A DNA stretch of 7,133 nt. Origin: Nanobdellota archaeon (lineage in GTDB: Archaea; Nanobdellota; Nanobdellia; Woesearchaeales; GW2011-AR15). The DNA lies in NCBI GenBank assembly GCA_018815145.1, contig JAHIYL010000301.1:1-7133 (forward strand). Reading direction: 5' to 3'. Below the pieces are notes generated by a model. It made no database searches. It was given only the letters and a program-made list of their open reading frames with translations, and was not told the origin of the DNA. Positions 1 through 4,713 of the stretch are shown here, in pieces (position 1 is the stretch's first letter; each line of letters opens with the position of its first letter). The position numbers were made by a program, and so were the translations under genes.

Positions 1-5
1 CAAAA

Positions 6-11
6 AGGTGA
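6..11 (+). promoter_or_regulatory. Shine-Dalgarno site of the cysteine-rich lipoprotein gene
   Basis: AGGTGA lies seven bases before the ATG at 19. It is complementary to the conserved 3' end of archaeal and bacterial 16S rRNA. It fixes the ATG at 19 as the start, which also gives a complete signal peptide. The window begins too close to show a promoter. Confidence 0.7.
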
Positions 12-18
12 AAAAATA

Positions 19-573
19 ATGAAGAATCAAAATCTGTTGATACTTTTGTTTTTAATTTCGTTGACTTTGTTTTTGAGTTCCTGTGGGAGGGAACAACCTG
101 AAATCCCTGAATGTCCAGAGGACATGTATTGTATGGAAACATTAGCCTGGAGCCAGTGTCAGATGAGAGTAATTGAATTAGACTTCTACGATTTAGGGTT
201 AAGTAAATATGTTGCATACTACAACAATCTTGAATATGACGAAGTCCTAGAATTGGATAAGAACTTATGGACAAGTGATGGCTTGTGTGGAATAAAAAAA
301 GATGAGACAAAAGAATCAATTTGTCCTCAAAAATGGATAGATGAGGGCAGCTGTGATGATGAAATCAGTGGTTCACCTATTAATCCATTTACTTGCACCG
401 ATGAAAATAAAGTTTTTTGTTATGATGGAGATCAACCTCTTTGTTGTTTAGAAGAAGAACCCTCAGCGGAGCCTACAGAGGCACCTACTGAAGAACCATT
501 AGAGATCATTGTTGTAAGAAATTGCTGGGATTGTGATGGTGTAGCTGGCGACAGTGAAGAAAGTCTTGATTGA
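19..573 (+). CDS. Secreted cysteine-rich lipoprotein, N-terminal part (interrupted by frameshift)
   Basis: The first 22 residues form a lipoprotein-type signal peptide: a short MKNQN n-region, a hydrophobic core at about 6-19, and a lipobox LSSC with Cys22 followed by Gly. The mature part should therefore be lipid-anchored on the outer face of the membrane. Residues 23-145 are acidic and cysteine-rich (13 Cys in the whole piece, including one CC pair), without a fold I recognise. Residues of about 146-163 are a Pro/Glu/Thr/Ala-rich linker (PTEAPTEEP). The last 20 residues start a CxxC module (NCWDCDG) and then hit TGA at 571. That module is completed in the next reading frame by the overlapping downstream gene, so this piece and 554-2008 are almost certainly one gene of about 662 aa. 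Function unknown. The start is supported by a good ribosome-binding site. Alternatives are a true short lipoprotein or a degraded pseudogene. Confidence 0.75.
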   Translation: MKNQNLLILLFLISLTLFLSSCGREQPEIPECPEDMYCMETLAWSQCQMRVIELDFYDLGLSKYVAYYNNLEYDEVLELDKNLWTSDGLCGIKKDETKESICPQKWIDEGSCDDEISGSPINPFTCTDENKVFCYDGDQPLCCLEEEPSAEPTEAPTEEPLEIIVVRNCWDCDGVAGDSEESLD

Positions 574-1978
574 TTGCTTAATTGTCAATAATGACTACTT
601 TGGTGAATATTACTACCACATTACAAACCAAGTTAGAGTAAAATGTGAGGACACAGATGAAAGTGAAAATAAAGAATTTAATTGGGTGTCTTATTATGAA
701 GAAGACGACGGGTGTCCAGTATGCATTAAAGCAGACGGATTGACATATCTACTGAATGAAATGCCTGATGATTGTGTTAAGGAGTGGTGGGTTGAACCAG
801 AAGATAAAGTACCAGCTTTAGATACAAGTGAAAATGTTTTTAAATTCTGCGAAAGTGATGGTATATGGGGAGTACCATCTGACAACAAATGCTGGGTGTG
901 TGAGGATAGGCCAGTAGATGATCCTTCTGAATGCGGGGATCCAAATACTCTGTATTTGCTCACTTATAACACACTTCCTCAACTGAGGAAAAAGCCATTC
1001 ATTGCTACAAGACACCCATTAGGACATGATATTGCTCAAAAATGTGTCTATGAAGAACCCAAGAGTTCAACTAGTCTCCCAACTTTTGAATGGCAGGACT
1101 ATGGTTTAAATTGTCCTATTTGTAGGACGCGTATTGAAGGCATTGAATTTAAGTTTACTGTTCAAAGCCACTATTTATTTAAATTAGAGGGCCCATATCC
1201 CACTGATCTACCAATTAGAGGTACTATGAGGGACTGTATTGCAGAAGGTGATCCAACAACTGTTATTGAATATGAAAATCTTCCTTTCAGTGAATATAGT
1301 AATCACCTTAGACCCTTCACAAATGGAGATTCTTGGGAATTAGGGAAGTTTCCTGATCCTGTTTGTAGAGGACGTGCTCCTACGTGCAAGACTAAATATG
1401 GACATACAGACTATGATTGGTATCCAGAAGATTGTGTACAACTGACGCCAAAACAACATATTGAAAAGTTCCCAAATCACTGTATGAAGTGCAATCTAAA
1501 ACCTGATGGGTCAAGTAGTACATGGTATGCAATGGATGGTGAGTCTGTTTCTGTCTGTGAGGATTACGTCTGGGATGGACATACCGGTAATGCATTTGAA
1601 ACCAAGGTTAGAAAAGGAGATGACCTGCTTATATATATGACTCGATATATTGAATATGCCAAAAATCCTATTGGCCGGCAAAGTCAAAGACCAAAAGTGT
1701 GTATGTTTAATCCCCAACTAGAAGCTTACAGATGGGCAGAGACAAATGAATTCGCCTGTTGGATTTGTGAAGATGAAACAACTGCTTGGATGCCAGCTGC
1801 TGTCACTGATAAATCAGTTATTAATTCTGATGTAGAAGCAGGCCAAATCTGTTATTATTACAATTTTGTCAAGGGACTTGATGACTATAGACCTCTGGCT
1901 GCATATGATGATGGTAACACAGAGTTATATTGTCACAAGGATGGTATTTGGCGAGAAGAGCCGGATCCAAATGATGTT
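523..1978 (+). repeat. Tandem four-cysteine protein modules (about six)
   Basis: CxxC knuckles begin at bases 523, 713, 890, 1112, 1481 and 1757. The spacings are about 63, 59, 74, 123 and 92 residues. Module 1 starts in the first reading frame and finishes in the second. The fourth unit is about twice the usual length and contains extra cysteines (PVC, PTC, EDC), so it may be two fused modules with one degraded knuckle. Sequence identity between modules is low apart from the cysteines, the Trp before each knuckle and the DGIW motif. This is an old protein repeat, not a recent DNA duplication. Confidence 0.6.
553..573 (+). other. Apparent +1 frameshift joining the two halves of the lipoprotein gene
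   Basis: Reading from 19, the frame ends at TGA 571-573. The frame that continues the cysteine-module pattern is the +1 frame. Removing one base, for example one A of the AAA at 560-562, gives the continuous text GDSEEVLIDCLIV, which places a Cys 13 residues after CWDC. In the other modules the same step is usually 10-20 residues. There is no obvious slippery heptamer, and the codons before the stop (CTT GAT) do not re-pair well after a +1 slip as in the prfB frameshift. An assembly error or a recent mutation is therefore more likely than programmed frameshifting. Confidence 0.7.
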
Positions 1979-2008
1979 GCAGTAGCAAATAATCTTGTTA
2001 TTGCTTAA
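554..2008 (+). CDS. Cysteine-module repeat protein, C-terminal part of the split lipoprotein
   Basis: This frame opens at a GTG at 554 inside the previous gene and runs to TAA at 2006-2008. I do not recognise the family. It contains 24 Cys in a repeating layout: CxxC, a single Cys 10-30 residues on (often DDC or RDC), another Cys usually preceded by V/F-x-K or similar, a Trp 6-15 residues later, then the next CxxC. Clear CxxC units are CPVC, CWVC, CPIC, CMKC and CWIC. The motif C-x-x-DGIW occurs in modules 2 and 6. It has no signal peptide of its own and no good ribosome-binding site before the GTG. That is implausible for an independently made protein with so many likely disulfides or metal-binding cysteines. 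I infer it is the body of the lipoprotein starting at 19. The protein is acidic and aromatic-rich, has no membrane segment, and would lie outside the cell. Role unknown; binding or structural functions are only guesses. Confidence 0.75.
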   Translation: MKKVLIDCLIVNNDYFGEYYYHITNQVRVKCEDTDESENKEFNWVSYYEEDDGCPVCIKADGLTYLLNEMPDDCVKEWWVEPEDKVPALDTSENVFKFCESDGIWGVPSDNKCWVCEDRPVDDPSECGDPNTLYLLTYNTLPQLRKKPFIATRHPLGHDIAQKCVYEEPKSSTSLPTFEWQDYGLNCPICRTRIEGIEFKFTVQSHYLFKLEGPYPTDLPIRGTMRDCIAEGDPTTVIEYENLPFSEYSNHLRPFTNGDSWELGKFPDPVCRGRAPTCKTKYGHTDYDWYPEDCVQLTPKQHIEKFPNHCMKCNLKPDGSSSTWYAMDGESVSVCEDYVWDGHTGNAFETKVRKGDDLLIYMTRYIEYAKNPIGRQSQRPKVCMFNPQLEAYRWAETNEFACWICEDETTAWMPAAVTDKSVINSDVEAGQICYYYNFVKGLDDYRPLAAYDDGNTELYCHKDGIWREEPDPNDVAVANNLVIA

Positions 2009-2033
2009 TTCTTTTCTTTTCCCATTTTCTTCC
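2009..2033 (+). terminator. Pyrimidine-rich tract between convergent genes, possible U-tract terminator
   Basis: Immediately after the TAA at 2008 the plus strand carries runs of four T separated by single C's, within an almost pure C/T stretch. Archaeal RNA polymerase can terminate at such U-rich tracts without a hairpin. The gap to the convergent stop codon is only 25 bases. No hairpin is seen. Confidence 0.35.
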
Positions 2034-2897
2034 TCATCCCTGTGCACCGAGATAAGACCCGATCGCTGCAGCAACAGCAGGGAAACCCCATTTAACGTAG
2101 TCTTTCTGAATATTTTTCCAATTGAATAATATCGGGATCAATAGAGCTGCACCTATCAATCCGAAAGTTACTGGGGCCATGTTCAGCATGTAATTCCTGA
2201 TATTTTCATAGGTCTGGTTGTATTGGGTGTCCAATCTTGCAGTTGCCAGCGTGTTTGCTGCAGCATAAGGAACTAAAAATGAAGCAGCAGTAGCTAATGC
2301 TGATCTGAACCATGTTCCCATGCAGCCACCTTTATTGTTTGTTTGTCTGCCAGATGCATGCTGACTTTCCAAGAGTTCCTCAATACTCCCATTATATATG
2401 CTGTAAATTTCTCTATTCTCAGTATCGACAAGATAATATTTCCCTTTATTTTCAGTTTCAATTGTCCGTTTTGTCTGTTCAGGCACAACTGTCATGAATT
2501 CCCTTTCTGAGAAATTATTCTTTGGATTACTTATCATTTCAAGGTACTCTCTAAACCTTAGAATTTTTGGATGACCAATTTCTTGCTGCGGATCCTCAAG
2601 TTGTTTATTGTATTCATACAGAACCATTGCATATTCAATGGGGTCAGTGATATCAATAATTCCATCCATAATCTCCGGTCTGTTTCTCAATATATAATTA
2701 TGTATTCTTTGAAACATCTTAAAAGTCGAGCTTGATATGTCTCTCACTGTATCAACCTTATGCGTATAGGTCAGGTACTCCGGAAGCTCATCATTGGAAT
2801 CAACAAGATGCTCATCTTCCACCTCATAGAATTCAAAATTACCGTCTATCTCACGTACAATCAGATATTCCAGATTCCTGTTATTTTCATCAACCAA
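2034..2897 (-). CDS. Hypothetical protein with hydrophilic head and three C-terminal membrane segments
   Basis: I do not recognise this 287-aa protein. Residues 1-190 are hydrophilic and acidic, with mixed helix and strand character and no metal-binding or catalytic motif that I can name. A short KGGCMG stretch (189-194) is followed by three hydrophobic segments at about 196-219, 240-259 and 268-285, the last rich in Ala and Gly (FPAVAAAIGSYLGA). There is no N-terminal signal peptide, so the head probably stays in the cytoplasm. The start used is TTG at 2897. The only ATG nearby (2889) is in another frame, and an in-frame stop lies a short way upstream, so there is little room for an earlier start. 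No Shine-Dalgarno sequence precedes it. A strong TATA-like box about 32 bases upstream suggests a very short leader. The gene is convergent with the cysteine-module gene and follows the DUF1844 gene after 40 bases. Confidence 0.75.
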   Translation of the reverse strand: MVDENNRNLEYLIVREIDGNFEFYEVEDEHLVDSNDELPEYLTYTHKVDTVRDISSSTFKMFQRIHNYILRNRPEIMDGIIDITDPIEYAMVLYEYNKQLEDPQQEIGHPKILRFREYLEMISNPKNNFSEREFMTVVPEQTKRTIETENKGKYYLVDTENREIYSIYNGSIEELLESQHASGRQTNNKGGCMGTWFRSALATAASFLVPYAAANTLATARLDTQYNQTYENIRNYMLNMAPVTFGLIGAALLIPILFNWKNIQKDYVKWGFPAVAAAIGSYLGAQG

Positions 2898-2924
2898 TTT
2901 GCAACTTTTGTCACAAATCAGTGG

Positions 2925-2935
2925 TTATATATAAG
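2925..2935 (-). promoter_or_regulatory. TATA box of the 287-aa membrane protein gene
   Basis: On the minus strand this reads CTTATATATAA, a near-perfect archaeal TATA box, starting three bases beyond the stop codon of the upstream DUF1844 gene. Transcription would begin about 25 bases downstream, near 2903-2905, leaving a leader of roughly 6-8 bases before the TTG. That agrees with the lack of a ribosome-binding site. Confidence 0.6.
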
Positions 2936-2937
2936 CT

Positions 2938-3387
2938 TTATTGCTTTTTGCTATTTTTTATTGGTTCTTTTTCAGCTTTTTTCTCTGCATCATCTTCTTT
3001 TGTTTCTGTTTTTTTATCTTTCTCTTCTACTTTTTCTTCTTCCTTTTTCTCTTCAGCCTTTTCTTCCTGTTTTTCTTTCTCTTCCTTCACTTCTTCCTTT
3101 TTCTCTTCTACAGCTGGCTCGTCTTTCTTCTGTGCTTCCTCGATATAATTGAGCTGCAGCTGTGAGATCGCTGAATTCAGCATGTTCTCTTCTTCTGAAG
3201 ATAGGTTTCCTTTTGTCTTTGCTTTGAGCATCAGAAGTGTGTCTATTGTTGCCTGGGCATGCTCAATATTCTTCTCAACTTTTCCGGTCATAGGATTCAT
3301 GACCTTTCCAAGCAGCATCCACGCTGAGCTCTGCAGACCGAATACCAATTGCATAAAATGTGCTGAATTCTTTTCGTCTTCATTCAT
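2938..3387 (-). CDS. DUF1844 domain protein with Lys/Glu-rich tail
   Basis: This 149-aa protein has two parts. Residues of about 8-83 match the DUF1844 family as I know it: a helical stretch with FMQLVFGLQSSAWMLLGKV, then NPMTGKVEKNIEHAQATID, then LLMLKAKTKGNLSSEEENML and a final helix ending near YIEEA. The NP-x-TGK-x-E and KTKGNL-x-x-EE motifs are the family signature. The biochemical function of DUF1844 is unknown. Residues 87-149 are almost entirely Lys and Glu with a few Asp, Thr, Ala and Gln, a low-complexity charged helix or disordered tail not typical of the core domain. I chose ATG at 3387 over the in-frame GTG at 3396, because that GTG lies inside the GGGTGA ribosome-binding site. 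No signal peptide or clear membrane segment is present, so it is probably cytoplasmic. Confidence 0.85.
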   Translation of the reverse strand: MNEDEKNSAHFMQLVFGLQSSAWMLLGKVMNPMTGKVEKNIEHAQATIDTLLMLKAKTKGNLSSEEENMLNSAISQLQLNYIEEAQKKDEPAVEEKKEEVKEEKEKQEEKAEEKKEEEKVEEKDKKTETKEDDAEKKAEKEPIKNSKKQ

Positions 3388-3392
3388 AAAAA

Positions 3393-3398
3393 TCACCC
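3393..3398 (-). promoter_or_regulatory. Shine-Dalgarno site deciding the DUF1844 start
   Basis: The minus strand reads GGGTGA, then five T's, then ATG at 3387. This is a good match to the 16S rRNA tail at normal spacing. It shows that the GTG at 3396 is part of the binding site and not the initiation codon. Confidence 0.6.
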
Positions 3399-3417
3399 AA
3401 GTACATGAAAAGAAAAT

Positions 3418-3426
3418 TTATTTAAA
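3418..3426 (-). promoter_or_regulatory. Possible TATA-like element before the DUF1844 gene
   Basis: The minus strand reads TTTAAATAA about 35 bases before the ATG. A start site 25 bases downstream would fall very close to the ribosome-binding site, which is tight. The whole intergenic stretch is AT-rich, and another candidate (ATATTAAAAA, about 3442-3451) would give a longer leader. It overlaps the T-run of the terminator-like hairpin of the exchanger gene. Confidence 0.3.
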
Positions 3427-3468
3427 AAAATTGTTGTAAATTTTTAATATCTACAAAAATAACAATTT
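3424..3468 (-). terminator. AT-rich hairpin followed by seven T's, terminator of the exchanger gene
   Basis: On the minus strand, four bases after the exchanger's TAG, AAATTGTT (3461-3468) pairs perfectly with AACAATTT (3428-3435). Inside it ATTTTT (3455-3460) pairs with AAAAAT (3440-3445), with a nine-base loop and a four-base bulge. The right arm runs into seven T's (3424-3430). This is the layout of an intrinsic terminator, though the stem is AT-only apart from one G-C pair, so the T-run may do most of the work. Confidence 0.5.
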
Positions 3469-3472
3469 CTCT

Positions 3473-4432
3473 CTATATCCCAAAAAAAGATCTTATCTGT
3501 GCCTGTGACAATAGGAATGTCACATACAACATAATGAGGCCGATCCCTTCCTGCCAGGTTATCTCTTTTTTCTTGACAAACAATATGGCTATAAAGACAG
3601 AAGTGACCATGAAAAGAGCCGCAGGGATAAAATCAGAACTTCCGATAGTTATCGGATTTATCAGAGCACTTATTCCTAAGACCAATGATGAATTGCATAC
3701 GATTGCACCAAGGATATCTCCAAAAGCAATGCCGCTCGAATCCTTCAGTACTGAACTTATGCTGATGGTCAATTCAGGCATAGTAGTGCCAAAAGCAAGG
3801 ATTATGAGACCTACAGTGAACTGGGGGATATTCAGTATTGATGAGATTTTGTCAGCTGATAAGAGAAGCCATTTTGTGCTTAAGAGCAGGGCAACGATGC
3901 AACCTGTCACTATTATGACATCTTGCCGTATTTCATTCCATGAGACATCTTTTTTGATATGTCCGAAGTGTCCTTCATTGCGCAGCAGCAGAAGCACATA
4001 GAATAGATAAGAAGATATTAGCAATCCTCCTTCTAACCTGCTGACTCTACCGTCAAATCCAAATATTAGGGGGAGCAATGTAATGAACAGAACAATAGTG
4101 AACGTCTTTTGGAGCATCTTTCCATGGATAGCAATCCTCTTGCCAATGATCGATGTCAACCCTAGGATGATAGTGACATCAATTATGTTTGCTCCAACAA
4201 TATTTCCAATGGACAGTGAGCTGTTGCCGGAGAAAGCTGACATGAATGCAGTGGTCAGCTCAGGAAGGCTTGTACCGATAGATACAACCAGAAATCCTAT
4301 GAGATAGTCAGAAACACCGGTCTTTTTTGCATAGTGCGACAAGGCCTTGATAATGAACCCTGCTGATTTCATTATGATTATCAGGCTTGCCAGTGAAAAA
4401 CCTGCATAGACATAAAGATCATTTATAAACAC
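3473..4432 (-). CDS. CaCA-family cation/Ca2+ exchanger (NCX/YrbG-like)
   Basis: A 319-aa integral membrane antiporter predicted to exchange Ca2+ against Na+ or another cation. It has the two inverted alpha repeats of the family. Alpha-1 is at about 46-95 with SIGTSLPE (51-58) and GNIVGANIID (76-85). Alpha-2 is at about 208-256 with AFGTTMPE (213-220) and GDILGAIVCN (238-247). Glu58 and Glu220 are the essential ion-binding acids. About ten hydrophobic helices are visible, with a hydrophilic middle loop at about 151-170, and the length is normal for a prokaryotic member. By alignment from memory to the archaeal NCX_Mj structure, the Asn of repeat 1 (N81) is Asp85 here and the Asp of repeat 2 (D240) is Asn247, while both partner Ser positions (77, 236) are Ala. 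Ion preference is therefore uncertain. The start is GTG at 4432, preceded by GAGG at 4441-4444; the next in-frame Met is at residue 21, inside the first helix. Confidence 0.93.
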   Translation of the reverse strand: MFINDLYVYAGFSLASLIIIMKSAGFIIKALSHYAKKTGVSDYLIGFLVVSIGTSLPELTTAFMSAFSGNSSLSIGNIVGANIIDVTIILGLTSIIGKRIAIHGKMLQKTFTIVLFITLLPLIFGFDGRVSRLEGGLLISSYLFYVLLLLRNEGHFGHIKKDVSWNEIRQDVIIVTGCIVALLLSTKWLLLSADKISSILNIPQFTVGLIILAFGTTMPELTISISSVLKDSSGIAFGDILGAIVCNSSLVLGISALINPITIGSSDFIPAALFMVTSVFIAILFVKKKEITWQEGIGLIMLYVTFLLSQAQIRSFFGI

Positions 4433-4440
4433 GATTATTG

Positions 4441-4444
4441 CCTC
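4441..4444 (-). promoter_or_regulatory. Shine-Dalgarno site of the exchanger
   Basis: The minus strand reads GAGG eight bases before the GTG at 4432. It supports that GTG as the start. Confidence 0.5.
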
Positions 4445-4481
4445 TTTTTTGGATTTCTGTGATTACTTTCAAAAGTTGGAA

Positions 4482-4494
4482 GTATTTAATAAAA
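4482..4494 (-). promoter_or_regulatory. TATA-like promoter of the exchanger gene
   Basis: The minus strand reads TTTTATTAAATAC, preceded by a purine-rich GAAAG that could serve as the BRE. It begins just downstream of the zinc-ribbon gene's stop codon. Transcription would start near 4462, giving a leader of about 30 bases that contains the GAGG site. Confidence 0.5.
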
Positions 4495-4500
4495 CTTTCT

Positions 4501-4632
4501 TTAATCAACTATCCTTGCTATCTGCCTGTTGCATTTTTCGCACCTAAGCAGCTTATATTTTGACCTGCCTATTGTCCGCTCTCCAACAAGTTTCAGAGTT
4601 TCTCCGCATAATGTACAATTATTGACCCCCAT
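4501..4632 (-). CDS. Small zinc-ribbon protein, 43 aa
   Basis: A short gene from ATG at 4632 to TAA at 4501-4503 encodes 43 residues. It contains two zinc knuckles, CTLC at 6-9 and CEKC at 31-34, 21 residues apart, with the strand-rich basic stretch ETLKLVGERTIGRSKYKLLR between them. This is the layout of a single zinc ribbon that binds one Zn2+ through four Cys. The protein is basic (Lys, Arg), so nucleic-acid or protein contact is plausible, but no specific family can be named. No Shine-Dalgarno sequence precedes the ATG. The TATA box centre lies about 27 bases upstream, so the transcript is probably leaderless, as is common in archaea. The intact CxxC pairs, stop-free frame and matching promoter make this a real gene despite its size. 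Confidence 0.75.
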   Translation of the reverse strand: MGVNNCTLCGETLKLVGERTIGRSKYKLLRCEKCNRQIARIVD

Positions 4633-4654
4633 CAGAATGGTAATGGTTAGTAGA

Positions 4655-4663
4655 ATATATAAA
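4655..4663 (-). promoter_or_regulatory. TATA box of the zinc-ribbon gene
   Basis: The minus strand reads TTTATATAT, preceded by AAAAAGA. The centre is about 27 bases before the ATG at 4632, the usual distance between a TATA box and the transcription start in archaea. This predicts a leaderless mRNA. Confidence 0.6.
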
Positions 4664-4713
4664 TCTTTTTCTTTGACATGGGAGATATGATGCCATGACA
4701 GAAATTAGATTAA

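Noticed and set aside
562..573. Programmed +1 frameshift site like the one in prfB
   Set aside because: CTT GAT TGA lacks a Shine-Dalgarno-like stimulator at the right distance, and the P-site tRNA could not re-pair well in the +1 frame. A base error or mutation is simpler.
694..1717. Minus-strand ORFs inside the cysteine-module gene
   Set aside because: They are antisense to a frame with a clear cysteine repeat pattern; short, His/Ser-rich and without family features.
2732..3165. Three overlapping plus-strand ORFs, one Phe/Leu-rich and looking like a membrane protein
   Set aside because: They are antisense to the DUF1844 gene and its neighbour. The Phe/Ser/Leu-rich text is the reverse complement of the Lys/Glu codons of the charged tail, and there are no ribosome-binding sites.
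3534..4307. Plus-strand ORFs opposite the exchanger
   Set aside because: They are shadows of the exchanger reading frame, with no promoter, no signal and implausible composition.
4676..4697. CATGG/CCATG inverted repeat between the surface protein and zinc-ribbon genes
   Set aside because: Only five base pairs with no T-run behind it on the minus strand; too weak to call a terminator or operator.
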